Shown here one piece after another: positions 1-9,421 of a stretch of 64,000 bases of DNA. The notes below the pieces were generated by a model. It worked only from the letters and a program-made list of their open reading frames with translations. It did not search any database and was not told the DNA's origin. Each line of letters begins with the position of its first letter. Position 1 is the stretch's first letter. Position numbers and translations under genes: made by a program. The stretch is from Gnetum montanum (lineage: Eukaryota > Streptophyta > Gnetopsida > Gnetales > Gnetaceae). Location: assembly GCA_015680685.1 (NCBI GenBank), contig MNCI01001041.1, positions 91,729 through 155,728 on the forward strand. The letters are read 5' to 3'.

Positions 1-640
1 TGCCTTCTCTTTGGCTGCTATGGCCCCGATCGTGGTGACGAGCTAGGTGCTCATCCTTAGTATGAGTGGTTGTTCCCTCTGTGAATAGTTGGTGTTCATG
101 GGCATCAGAACCATGGTTATGTATCATTGATCGTAGGTTCTGATACCCAACCTCCTCACCATCGTTAGGAGGGGGAACATCATTTGTTAAAGAACCCATG
201 ATAAGGGGTTCCTCATCTCCTATTTCACTAAGGACGTGTGGGACCTTGCCCTTCAATAGTGCATGTTGACTCTCTTACCTTAAGTCTCTCATACATTGGG
301 CATCTATGGGATAATAATCCCTCATGTCAAAATCTTCCTCAATGTATTCAACAAATAATTCTTGCATGCCAATCTATGCCAAGGCATGGAAAAGCATGTG
401 AGAGACTGATCGGTCTAGGGGTAACACAATGTTACCTTGCAAATCTCTCCATTATAGCTATTCATCTTGATGGAGGATAAAAGTAAAGTTAGGGATATAC
501 TCATCGGGATGAGTATATGTCATCTTATATTGTTTAGGACTTGGCTGATTTAGGTTATGTGTTTTATGTTGCTGACTGTCTCATGTATGGTCCTTAGGTG
601 GTGAGTTGCTCTTATGAGAAGAAGGAATTTTTATTGGTGT
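1..640 (-). pseudogene. gag N-terminal fragment, element Z
   Basis: Minus-strand remnant of the gag amino terminus. A short conserved block reads RDLQGNIVLPLDRSV around 380-435, matching RDLEGNIVLPLDRAV in element A and RNMEGNIVLPLDQF in element B. The same frame carries stops (for example near 483 and 375). The start codon used by A, B and C (MSSS or MTSSH) is not conserved here: the codon near 630 is mutated. The capsid-like core and zinc motif would lie off the left edge. Gag packages element RNA; this copy cannot be translated as one protein. Confidence 0.6.
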
Positions 641-750
641 GCTAATTTACCGTTATATAAATTTTTATCTTGATTAACTCGAAGGTTCGTTACGGCTCAC
701 AACGATGTGAGTGATATCCCTTATGTTCTATTCGGCGCACAAACACTTAG

Positions 751-768
751 TCCCCGGCAACGACGCCA
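751..768 (-). other. Primer-binding site, tRNA-Asp type (element Z)
   Basis: TCCCCGGCAACGACGCCA on the plus strand equals the 3' end of plant tRNA-Asp(GUC) with one mismatch (17 of 18), so its complement on the minus strand is the reverse-transcription primer site. One base separates it from the LTR end at 770. A tRNA-Asp primer is typical of Athila and some Tat elements. Confidence 0.85.
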
Positions 769-769
769 A

Positions 770-1684
770 TGATGAGTGGTGAGGTACCCCTACACTCAAC
801 CATACGAAACGAGCGTAACACGCACAATCCAGTTGAACTCCGCAGACTAAATGCCTACACGCCCCATGGAACACTTGGGGTTAATCATTCGTTGTCTTCC
901 CAGACTTACTTGTAGTTGTCACGGTGTATGGTTAAGTAAGTTTGAGGTATATGATTTTTATAGCTTTTAATGTTTTTCTCCTATGCTATTGAGGTGAAGG
1001 GTTGAGAAAGCTAACTAACTCTAACTAAGGACCGAAGTCTAAATTAACTAGTTTCAGCATTCGTTCCCACTTACCGTACACACCCTAAACTATGCAACTG
1101 TGGCTACCAAACGCTAATCATTACTGGGATCACCACACGTAACGCACGTGCTCAAAGTGGTCGTACTGAGGCACTTAACTAGCCTAAACATGATGAGCAG
1201 CCGATTCCTTGACTAGCCATACACATCCGTAGATGCTCGTAATCAAGTCGTACTCATCCCGCGTTCTAGGAGTTGAGGGTGAGAGAGACTAATCGCGATG
1301 AGCAGCCGATTCCTTGATTAGCCGTACACATTCATCAATGCTCGTAATCAAGTCATACTCATGCCATGCTAATGCAGGTAATAAATAATAGGTAAGAAAT
1401 AACATGTAATAAACCTATTCTATGCACTGCAAGGTTTATCCACAAAGCTCATCTTTATTGTCGTACACAACTTGCGTTCAGGTACAAAGCTGCTCGAATA
1501 AAGATCCGTTCACTTGGGGACTCCTACTACAGGCACATGGAAAATATTCTATCTCTGGAGTGATCAAACTGCCAGAGTTTCCCTACTTTAAGCCTAGGAT
1601 GGGAAATAAGGGGAGTGCTGCCTCTTATTTATAGATATGGCGACGGACCGCGATATCGCGGCTTGTGCGAATCGCATCTCATCA
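770..1684 (-). repeat. 5' LTR of element Z
   Basis: 915 bp, plus strand starting TGATGAG and ending CTCATCA. Homologous LTRs lie at 12557-13105 and 18613-19390 (element A), with a fragment at 47978-48045. The shared opening is GAGGTACCCCTACACT. Flanking bases to the right are CTATC; the left partner duplication is outside the window. Confidence 0.85.
1626..1661 (-). promoter_or_regulatory. LTR core promoter (TATA) plus CG palindrome, element Z
   Basis: The minus strand reads TATAAATA at 1626-1633, conserved in element A's 5' LTR at 19334-19341. Just upstream in transcription order, 1648-1661 is a perfect 14-bp palindrome, CCGCGATATCGCGG. The A LTRs keep decayed versions (GCAATATTGC, GCGATATCAC), consistent with CG loss. 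The TATA role is inferred from position in the LTR. Confidence 0.5.
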
Positions 1685-1739
1685 CTATCGAAGTAGCAAC
1701 CACAAGTTCCACCACCACCACTATAAGATTATAAACCTT

Positions 1740-2490
1740 TAATGAGTCATATGTAGCAAATTTTAGAAACTATTAGTTGGGGAAGTAGAGAAGAGGCTAA
1801 TCTATTCAAAGTTATTAATGATGTAGTTAAACCAACCATTTCAACCAATCCTACTAGTGGAAAAGTATCATTGTAGCTAGGAAGAGAGGCCTAGTGGTCA
1901 CAAAAAATTTCTAGGAACATTGCATTATTCAAAGTGGTGCTTGAATTGGGAGAAGAAGCCACAGTTGTGGTCATGTAGCACCATGATGCAATGAGAGCTA
2001 TAGAAGTGATCACAAATCACATTGAAGAATCTTTTAATGTATCTTTTGTGTCACTTGCTAATATTTATGAAGCCAAACATGCTTAAATGATAGTTGGTAC
2101 CTCTATGACTTCTATAGAACATGAAGATGTATTAGATAGACTATTGAAGATCAGACAAGTTATGACAAATCTATTTGATATTCCTAGTGATATTGCTACA
2201 ACATAGTTTGAATTAATTTCCACCAAAGAAAAATTAATCATGGTTGAAACTAGGGTAGAACATGTTGAGAATGAGCTTCACAAATTACAAGAAGAGCTTG
2301 TAGTGCTGAGAGCAGAAAGGAGAGATCCAACCTAGTTCATAGCACCAGACTAGATAGCATAATTTAAAACTGAGTAGATCAATTTCCTTCATAAGAATAG
2401 TAAAGACATAGTAGATGAGAAAGAAAAGGCAGTATGGAAAGCTTCATTAGTTGAAGCCTAATCATTAGCCCATGCCAAAGCCCTTACTAC
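1740..2490 (+). pseudogene. ORF3 accessory protein remnant (coiled-coil), plus strand
   Basis: One plus-strand frame runs about 250 codons with no frameshift, interrupted by about eleven stops that are all TAG or TAA and never TGA. It aligns with element B ORF3: ISRNIALFKVVLELGEEAT here against ISGNATTFLMHLEEGEGMT there, then the HH block, then STKEKLIMVETRVEHVENEL against LKTKGKLIIANIQLKATTT. Glu/Lys-rich heptad-like sequence near 2220-2340 suggests a coiled coil. The left end is cut by the LTR of Z and the right end by the copia LTR at 2491, so it belonged to an older plus-strand family member. Function is unknown. Confidence 0.6.
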
Positions 2491-2712
2491 TATTAGAAAA
2501 TAAATCAAGAAGAAAAAACAAAAACAGGAAAAACAAGCACACATAGAACACGCTCACACTACATGGCTGCACTAGAGTTTTATTCTATATTTTGCAGATT
2601 ACAGTTACAAGAGAGTTTCATAATGTTACATAAATATGCATAAAGAAATTGTCTATAATTGAAACTAGCCCATGACCCAGTAATTTGGATCAGTTACCAC
2701 ATGACTCCAACA
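2491..2712 (-). repeat. 3' LTR of the copia element
   Basis: 222 bp, starting TATTAG (decayed TGTTAG) and ending CCAACA. Matches the LTR at 6043-6283, for example GAAACTAGCCCATGACCCAG against GAAATTGGCCATGACCCAA. Confidence 0.85.
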
Positions 2713-2723
2713 ATCTCCCACTT
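2713..2723 (-). other. Polypurine tract of the copia element
   Basis: The minus strand reads AAGTGGGAGAT immediately upstream of the 3' LTR (TGTTGG...). This is the usual copia plus-strand primer arrangement. Confidence 0.75.
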
Positions 2724-2804
2724 AGAGATTGATCTAAAAAAGACTTTTGCAACCTTGCTTCTCCCACATACACCATCAACTCCTAGTGTGGTGCCTCCTC
2801 ATCA

Positions 2805-3072
2805 CTAACCATGGAGCCTTGCTAAGATCATGTAGAGCCTTAGCTTATTAGTGGTGACTAGCTTGGTCAACATGTTTGCAGGGTTATTTAACCTAGGAAT
2901 CTTTCTCAACAGTAATGTCCCATCATCTATCAACCCACGGATATGATGATACCTCAACTGAATGTGTTTAGATCTGGAATGAAAAACTGGATCTCTAACT
3001 AGATGTATGACACTTTGACTATCATCAAAAAGCTTGTTGTTGTCATGTGTCTTGCCCAACTCTCTTAGATGA
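2805..3072 (-). pseudogene. copia RNase H C-terminal part
   Basis: Minus-strand remnant of the RNase H end of a copia Pol polyprotein. It contains DSQSVIHLVRDPVFHSRSKH and IQLRYHHIRGLIDDG, then NPANMLTK, recognisable copia RNase H motifs with the Asp of DSQS retained. In the element RNase H removes RNA from the RNA-DNA hybrid. The frame is open for about 107 codons but starts inside a tandem repeat (3074-3208) rather than after a normal RT domain. It ends about 90 bp before the 3' LTR. A minor alternative is that the repeat-fused start is still translated, but nothing supports expression. Confidence 0.8.
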
Positions 3073-3073
3073 T

Positions 3074-3208
3074 CCTTCAACCTTTGTAACAGTCGACCCT
3101 TCAACTTTTGTAATGGCCAATCCTTCAACTTTTAATGACCGACCCTTCAACTTTCACAATGGCTAACCTTTCAATTTCTGTAACGGTTGATCTTTCAACC
3201 TTTTAACT
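3074..3208 (-). repeat. 24-bp tandem repeat inside copia pol
   Basis: About six units of roughly 24 bp (one of 22). The plus-strand unit begins CCTTCAACTTTTGTAATGG. The 24-bp period is eight codons, so it stays mostly in frame. It lies exactly where the RT palm with its YVDD-type motif should be. Confidence 0.8.
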
Positions 3209-3214
3209 TACACA

Positions 3215-3836
3215 TAAGATTTTTTCTACTAGCAACTTGAAAACCTTCTAGTTGAACCATGTAAATGTCCTCATCAAGGTTACCATGGAAGAAAGTAGTT
3301 TTGACATCTAACTACTCTAGATGTAAATCATTAGTAGCCACAATACTCAATGCTAATCTAATGGTAGTCAACTTTACTATAGGAGAGAACATATCTATGT
3401 AGTCAATTCCTCTTTTCTATTGGAAACCCTTAACTACTAACCTTGCCTTGTATCTTTTGCTACCATCATGTTCTTTCTTGACCCTCTACAGCCACTTATT
3501 TTGCAATGCCCTCTTTCCTTCTAGAAATTTAGTCAATGCCCATGTCGTATTCTTCTGGAATGACTTCATCTCATCTCTCATAGCCAACTCCCACTTAACA
3601 TGATCTGTCGCCTGCATTGCTTTATCAAAAAATTCTAGTTCCCTAGCATCAATCAAAAGTAAATAATGTAATGAGGGAGAGTACCTATCTATGGGCTTTG
3701 GTATTCTAGCAAACCTTCTCAATTGAGGCTCTGGTGTAACTGTTTCTAACTCAACTTCAGCTTCATCTTTAACTATCTTGTTTCTTGGATTTTTTTGAAT
3801 CCTGCTAGCTACATTCCTCTTAGATATCTCTTCCAA
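3215..3836 (-). pseudogene. copia reverse transcriptase, N-terminal part
   Basis: Minus-strand remnant of RVT_2-type RT. From 3836 downwards: RRFARIPKPIDRYSPSLHYL, then WELAMRDEMKSFQKNTTWAL and a KARLVVKGF block. Next come LDVKTTFFHGNLDEDIYM near 3260-3310 (the motif A Asp is present) and QLEGFQ. Several TAG/TAA stops break the frame, for example after QNKWL. Motif C with the catalytic double Asp and the thumb are absent, replaced by the repeat at 3074-3208. The enzyme copies element RNA into DNA; this copy is inactive. Confidence 0.85.
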
Positions 3837-4118
3837 TTAAACCTTCTCACTTTTCTTTTTCTACTTCCCTACATTGTTAGATTTTGATCTAGACTTGTCC
3901 TTGTACACCACATGTTCATTAAAAGTGACATTCCTATGCCTTATAATTTTTCTATTTTTATCATACCAAAAATAATAACCAAAACCATTAGAACCATAGC
4001 CAATAAAATAACATTTCTTGGCTTTAGGATCAAGTTTATCTCAGACATCAGAACCTAAGTGCACATATGATACACAACCAAAGACTTGTAAATGTGAGAA
4101 GTTTACTGCCTTTCTTCA

Positions 4119-4592
4119 TCATTCCTCCTCAGGTATCTTAAAGTCTAGTGGAACTAAAGGTTCTTGATTTATGAGATAGGTTGTTGTGCTAGTTGCATCT
4201 ACCCAAAACATCTTTGGTAGTCCAAAAGATATCCTCATGCTTCTAGCTCTCTCATTCAAGACCCTGTTCATTTTCTCAACAACACCATTCTGCTCAAGTG
4301 TTCCAGGAATTGTTTTAATCATTATGATCCCATTCTTAGAACAAAAAGCCTTGAACTCTAGACTATCATACTCCCCTCCATTATTAGATGTCAAACACTT
4401 CACTTTCAAACCAGTTTGGTTCTCCACTTTTGCCTTCCACCTTTTAAATGTAGAAAACACATCAAATTTATTTTTAAGAAAACAAACCCATATCTTTCTA
4501 GTGGAATCGTCAATGAATGTGACATAATAGCATGAGCCAACAAGGGAACTCACTGGGGTTGGTTCCCATATATCTATATGTACTAGTTCCAA
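4119..4592 (-). pseudogene. copia integrase catalytic core
   Basis: A 157-codon open stretch of copia integrase. The first catalytic Asp is in HIDIW near 4570. The second, expected in a DNGGEY-type motif, reads NNGGEY at 4381-4390 (Asp to Asn, a TCT-GAT to TCT-AAT change). The Glu is kept in EQNGVVEKMNR. Copia-type sequence follows (LPKMFWVDATSTTTYLINQ). Integrase inserts the cDNA into host DNA; loss of the second Asp should inactivate it. The stretch to 3836 holds weaker integrase C-terminal and linker sequence with several stops. Confidence 0.9.
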
Positions 4593-4599
4593 CTTCTTA

Positions 4600-5216
4600 A
4601 TCTTTGATGTTCTTTCAACTTTTGAGAAATTGACTCTTTTCTGCTTCCCATAAACACATCCTTCACATAAATCAACATCAACAAACTTAAAGTATGATAA
4701 TCTTCCCTATGAGGCTAGCAACTTCATTCCCTTTTCACTCATGTGACCCAACCTCTGATGCCACAACATTGATAAGGATTTTAAATCAACCACTAACATT
4801 GTGTCTTTTATTTTTGAAGTGGTGTATAATGTTCCCACCTTGTTTTCCCAAGCAACGATCAGATTTCCTTTAATTATTTTCCAAGATCCACGTCGAAATA
4901 TTGCATTGTACCCTTCAACATCTATTTGACACATAGAAATAAGGTTTTTCTTTAAACTTGAAACATGTCTAACATTTTGTAACTTCAGTTGCTTCCTGTG
5001 GACAATCTTTATATAAACATCATCTTTCTTCACAATGTTCAATGGCTCATCATCTGTAAGATAAACCTTTTCAAAATTCCTAGCAACATAGTTATTAAAT
5101 ATTTCTTTAGAAGAAGTAGAGTGAAATGACACACCTGAATCAAGAATCCAAGCTTCAATACCACTGTCCACACAACAAACTAGGGCATCAACAATTTCTT
5201 CAGCAACTGCATTCAC
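4600..5216 (-). pseudogene. copia protease and GAG-pre-integrase region
   Basis: Minus-strand open stretch (169 codons from 5216 to 4707) with an aspartic protease active site AWILDSGVSFHSTSSKEIF near the start; the D-S-G triad is intact. At its end is a GAG_pre-integrase motif, MLWHQRLGHMSEKGMKLL. The protease matures Gag-Pol; the H...LGH block precedes the integrase zinc region. Downstream codons to 4600 read CVFGK-type sequence of the integrase zinc finger with stops. Confidence 0.85.
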
Positions 5217-5219
5217 TGA

Positions 5220-5995
5220 ATCATCATGTTGATTTTTCTTTTCTTTCTTTGGTATTGTGCATTGTTTTATGAGGTGACCTTTCTAATTATAATTTTAATA
5301 GGTGACATTCTTGCGACCCTTGGATCGACTTATTTTCTTGAACTTTGGTTTTCCATGGCCCTAACTTTCTTCCCGCTGAAGACTTCTACCTCTGCCTTCA
5401 TTACTCAAGGCAGAACCCAAAGATTCACTTAACTCCCTTCTGCGTATATCCTCACTGAGAATCAGATCTCAAACTCCAAACAACTTTAGTTTTTGATCTC
5501 TTGATGAATTGCTAACTGCAATCACTATTGTAGACCAGCTATCAGGCAGTGATGATAACAAGATCAACACTTTGATCTCATCATCAAAGTCGATTTCCAT
5601 AGAACTCAACTAACTCATGATTACATTGAACTCATTGATGTGATCTGTGACCAATGCACCTTTAGACATCATCAGATTGAATAATTAGCACATCAGATAT
5701 ACCTTGTTTGAGGTGAATGACTTCTCACACATATTTGATAAGACCTTCATCAAACCCTAAGTAGTCTTTTCATTGACGATATTGAACGCAATGTTTCATG
5801 ATAACATTAAACAAATCACCCCAAGAGCCTAGTGATCTAATAGTTTTCAATTCTCTTTGCTCATACGATTGGCTTCTTCCATAATAGCAATTCGTGCAAC
5901 TTCTTTTGGTATAGATAATATTTGATTTGCATCTTCTAGAACCCAAAGTCCATCCCATCAAACTTGTCAATCCTGACTTTCTTGTCCTCGAATGC
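5220..5995 (-). pseudogene. copia gag remnant
   Basis: A decayed gag between the primer site and protease. The minus-strand frame near 5995 begins MAFEDKKVRIDKFDG, a typical copia gag start, and later has EIKVLILLSSLPDSWSTIVI (the LL.SLP..W gag block) near 5520-5580. Many TAG/TAA stops and frameshifts break it. The expected CCHC zinc knuckle near 5230-5300 is not clear. Confidence 0.7.
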
Positions 5996-6027
5996 CATTG
6001 CTCTCATTGATCCTTTGCAAACCTAGT

Positions 6028-6039
6028 GCTCCGATACCA
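6028..6039 (-). other. Primer-binding site, initiator tRNA-Met (copia)
   Basis: The minus strand reads TGGTATCGGAGC, one mismatch from the initiator-Met complement TGGTATCAGAGC. It lies three bases inside the 5' LTR, the standard copia arrangement. Confidence 0.85.
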
Positions 6040-6042
6040 GTT

Positions 6043-6283
6043 TGTTAGGAAACAAATCAAGAAAAAAAAAAGAATAGGAAAAACAAGCATACATAGAACA
6101 CAAAGGATTTTCGTCATTCAACAAGATCACCCCATTCACTACTGCATTAGAGTTTCATTATATATTTTTCCAATTATAAGAGAGTTATAGAATACAAAAT
6201 GTTATATAAAGAAACCATCGGTAACCGAAATTGGCCATGACCCAATAATTCAGATCAATTGCCATAGGACTCCAACTCCAACA
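6043..6283 (-). repeat. 5' LTR of the copia element
   Basis: 241 bp, plus strand starting TGTTAGG and ending CCAACA, paired with 2491-2712. It contains an A-rich run after the start and a small duplication (CTCCAACTCCAACA) at its end. Confidence 0.85.
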
Positions 6284-7480
6284 GAAACCGAAAATGTAAT
6301 AATAGCACTCCAATAAGAAAATGAGAGTATTTAGTCTTTGTATCGTTGTTGTCTTGATGATCTTACATAAATGCTAGCCAGATTTTTTTATCACAACCAT
6401 ATGGACTTGAAGCATCAGCATGCAGCAACTTTACAAGTTAGTGAGGTATGCCCATGTTCCATGTCAACCTACGTTTCTTTTAAGGAGGTAATTAAACGCA
6501 CACATGAAATCAAACTACGAAAACAGGGACACCAGGATTCCTCGACCGCTGCAACGTGAAGAGTCGCATGAGTCCCAGCGTGTTGAAGGAGCCAGGATCG
6601 GTGCACTGCCCCATCTGACTAAGAAAGTGGAGGAATCAAGAACTTTAAAAAGAGATATCTCAATCTCGTATCCGGCTTTCTAAGGTGGTTGTAGATTTGG
6701 TGGTCAGAGATTTGAATTGATCTTTAATGAATTCCGGACGAGGAATTTAAAATTTCAGATTGTACCAGTATGGATTTGATTGGTTTAATATGATAGGAGA
6801 CCGGACACCTGTGACAGGTTCAGAAATCTCCACATGTAACCGGACAACTGTGGATCTAATTACACCTTCTTGCTCACACATTATTTTGAATCACAAATTA
6901 TTTTGGAAGAATCAGTTAGAAAGTAATGATGCAGCAAAGCAATTTGCGTGATCTAGCTATTACGGATTAGTAATCCCACCTAGTTTGGATTTTGGAGTTT
7001 CTGTCCATTCTCAATCGTCTGCTTGCTATGTTGTACGGTGACATTTTCTTGATGATCTACTCCACTTATCTTCTTCGTTATAATAATAATTAAAACAGAA
7101 TTATAAAGATATACTCCTATACACAACAAGCCGACCACCCAACATGATATTATAACTTTGCCATGCCCATAATTTGCCAATGGTCCGCAGTAGTCATTTT
7201 TGCACGAAAGTTCTCAGATAATTAAGTAATGGATGCGTGCAGTCTGTTTCCCTATTAATGCTCTTCTGCATCGAAGTCCACAAATAGTTTATTAATGGAT
7301 GCATTTAGCCTGTTTGCTCCATGAATGCTCCAGCCTGTTCTGTCTCTCCACTATCGAGAACGGTTGCACCGAAATCACTACATTCAGGTACACTGGAGAC
7401 AATTTTTAAAACAAAATTTGATGTGTCATGTTGAACATGAATGGATGGGCCGTAACAGCGTGGTAAAGAAACCAATTGAA
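6284..7480. other. Intergenic stretch without recognisable gene
   Basis: No coding frame or transposon domain recognised; open stretches are below 65 codons and show no family motif. Composition is more balanced than the surrounding elements. A weak 65-70-bp duplication is visible (TAATGGATGCGTGCAGTCTG near 7227 against TAATGGATGCATTTAGCCTG near 7293). Confidence 0.5.
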
Positions 7481-7490
7481 TTGGACTGAA

Positions 7491-7565
7491 CGAAGCGTAA
7501 TATCACTGTTGCAGTTATTGTTTACAGTGAAGTTACAATAACTGCAACAGTGATGTTACGCTTCG
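7491..7565. repeat. Near-perfect 31-bp hairpin with 13-nt loop
   Basis: Left arm 7491-7521 (CGAAGCGTAATATCACTGTT...) and right arm 7535-7565 are inverted copies matching at 30 of 31 positions, the one difference being T/C. The loop is 7522-7534. A smaller palindrome CCAATTGAATTGG lies just upstream at 7472-7484 and TATATATA tracts follow at about 7573 and 7612. No target-site duplication or terminal repeats of a known MITE family were recognised. It could be a decayed foldback element or a small-RNA precursor-like hairpin. Confidence 0.8.
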
Positions 7566-8560
7566 AAATGGCTATATATACCAAATAGCCGTACGAAATT
7601 TTAAGCTAGCTATATATATGAGGCCGTTTGGAAGCGGTTGCTGAGAAGCAGTCGCCATATTTTAAAACGATTTACGATTCCAAGAATTTGTTTTCTGAAT
7701 TTACAAATTCCACTTATAAAACACATTTTCTTGCATGTAATCTTTTCTGGACAAGTTTCTACTTGCTTGGAACTTAAATAATCAATTAGCTTAGGAATAA
7801 ATAAAAGGATGCCGAAGTGAATCTATCCTTGCTTTTTCAAAAAAACCTGTAAGTCGTTGATAAAGAGGGTACATACAGCTTTGGAATTTTTTTTACTAAT
7901 TCGCGAAGTCGCTGAACTTTTAAAACTCAATAACTGCTTTATCATTTTTATAAAACATAGAAGCCGCCATGCTTGCATTATAAAAATTTGCTTGCCTTCT
8001 CCCCGGAAGTTCCAGGACCAGTGAATGCTACGAATCTGTTAGTAAAGGGAAGATTATATACGGATCGAAATAGCTGGTTATTATTGTCATGTGGTTATGT
8101 ATACATCATCGTTCGCTGTGCTTACAAGTCCCCTAGTCCGATCGCAAGGGTAGGACTTCGAAACATTTTTTTTAGAATTAAAAAAAAAAAACTATTTCAA
8201 TATTATTAAAAAGTAAGTAAAATAGTAGTATACATCTAGAATAATAAGGGGTCGAAGGTCCAATTTTCTTTCATTATAATATTGAAATAAACATATATCC
8301 TATAATAAGTTTTGCTATTGCGACGAGGTATATGGTATTCCTCTTAGAAGAGGAGTAGTTAGACCGAATTTTAGGTTTTAACACTTTGAGTGTTTTTAGA
8401 AGTTTAAACTCCCAATAAAATAGTAACATAAATTTTAGTTTTTGAACATTAGTTTTATGGAAGAGGGACTTAAACCTCACCATCCCCTAAATCAACAAAT
8501 TTTCTCTTTGTTCTAAATTGCTTAGGTGTTACATAAACTCTAAAAGAACACTACCTTCAT
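7566..8560. other. Intergenic stretch without recognisable gene
   Basis: AT-rich, no coding family recognised. A GAGGCCGTTTGGAAGCGG motif at about 7620 resembles the ends of some plant DNA transposons, but no matching inverted end was found. A poly-A run lies at about 8181. Confidence 0.4.
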
Positions 8561-8569
8561 TGCAACAAT

Positions 8570-8640
8570 GAGGTATTAACCTAGTAGTAAGACTCTTGAC
8601 TTGAAATGTCCAAGTTATAGGTTCAATTGTGATGAGTCAT
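8570..8640 (+). mobile_element. Possible tRNA-derived SINE head
   Basis: An RNA polymerase III-like A box (TAACCTAGTAGT, 8577-8588) and B box (GGTTCAATTG, 8620-8629) are spaced 43 bp apart start to start, as in tRNA genes. The sequence between does not fold into a convincing tRNA and no poly-A tail or target duplication was identified. Tentative. Confidence 0.35.
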
Positions 8641-8786
8641 GATGAGTTCTAGGATTTTGAAATTTTGATTTTCCAAAGTAAGCATAATCATCAAGGCTAG
8701 TAGAGCACAACTGATGATCAACTAGAAGTTCAAATAAAACTGGATTGCTAGTCTAGTGCTACTTAGGACTATTCATGATCAACTAG

Positions 8787-8991
8787 TGATGAGTGATGAG
8801 CAGTGAGAGTTCCCAACACTCAACCATACAAGTTAAAAGTATGCATGTGTGATTGGATCGTAATTCATGAATGGGACAATGTAAGTATATTAGTAAGTTG
8901 ATGATAAGTTTGTGATCATTATCTTCTCACTCGAGTTATTGAAGTGCAAAGTGTGTTTTTTAACTCTTTGTGAGGTATATGATTAGATAAT
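8787..8991 (-). repeat. LTR W, first fragment (split by element B)
   Basis: Begins with a doubled TGATGAG (8787 and 8794) and carries the family LTR opening (AACACTCAACCATACAAG). It reaches GAGGTATATGATTAG and breaks exactly at the ATAAT duplication where element B inserted. The continuation is at 33593-33690. Confidence 0.65.
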
Positions 8992-9421
8992 TGATGAGTG
9001 GCAAGTAGTTCCTATGACCAACCATATGAATCACAAGCGTTGCACTAGTGATCTGGTTGAATTAATGACTTAGAGACATAATTGTTGTCTTCTTGGCTTT
9101 ACTTGTGTAAGTGCAAGTGTAAGCCAAGGCACATGATTGTTATTTTTATTTTTATTTTATTTTATTTTATTTAATCAAAATGCAAAATAAGAGAAATGAT
9201 TAAGGATTAACTACTTAACTATCTAGTGCCTTAATCTAGCTATCCTAGCACAAGCATTCGAGCCCACTTTTCATTCACATCTTGAACTTGCTCTAATGCT
9301 ATTGGGTTACTAAGTGCCTATTGCTGGGTGTACCAAATAGCCACTACTAAGATTACCAAGCATTAAGCGATATGTTCAAAGTGGTCGTACTTATGCATTG
9401 TTATTAAACATATTAAGTAAT

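Larger units (their letters stand above)
1..1684 (-). mobile_element. Athila-like Ty3 element Z, 5' end only
   Basis: The 5' portion of a minus-strand Ty3/gypsy element: LTR on the right, primer-binding site, then gag leader running off the left edge. The leader at 80-185 aligns by eye with 17890-18010 of element A, including a shared GGAGGGGGAACATCATTT stretch, so Z and A belong to one family. The LTR has TG...CA ends. The partner LTR and the left target-site duplication lie outside the window. CG-containing motifs in the LTR are better preserved than in A, which suggests a younger copy. Family assignment (Athila-like) is inferred from relatives B and C, which retain pol. Confidence 0.85.
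2491..6283 (-). mobile_element. Ty1/copia retrotransposon, degenerate
   Basis: A 3.8-kb minus-strand copia element with both LTRs (222 and 241 bp), an initiator-Met primer site, a classic AAGTGGGAGAT polypurine tract, and remnants of gag, protease, integrase, RT and RNase H in copia order. Flanking 5-mers are ACTAC (left) and GAAAC (right), so no target-site duplication can be claimed. It interrupts the plus-strand ORF3 remnant on its left. Autonomous copia elements are usually near 5 kb; most of the RT palm is missing here. Confidence 0.9.

Noticed and set aside
1740-2490. Alternative genetic code or TAG/TAA read as Gln
   Set aside because: Nuclear plant-like transposon DNA; the pattern is better explained by C-to-T decay at CAG sites, and other elements here also carry TGA stops and frameshifts.
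2486-6288. Target-site duplication for the copia element
   Set aside because: Flanks are ACTAC and GAAAC; the match is too poor to claim.
7620-7660. hAT or Harbinger MITE end (GGCCGTTTGGAAGCGG)
   Set aside because: No matching inverted terminus or target duplication found nearby.
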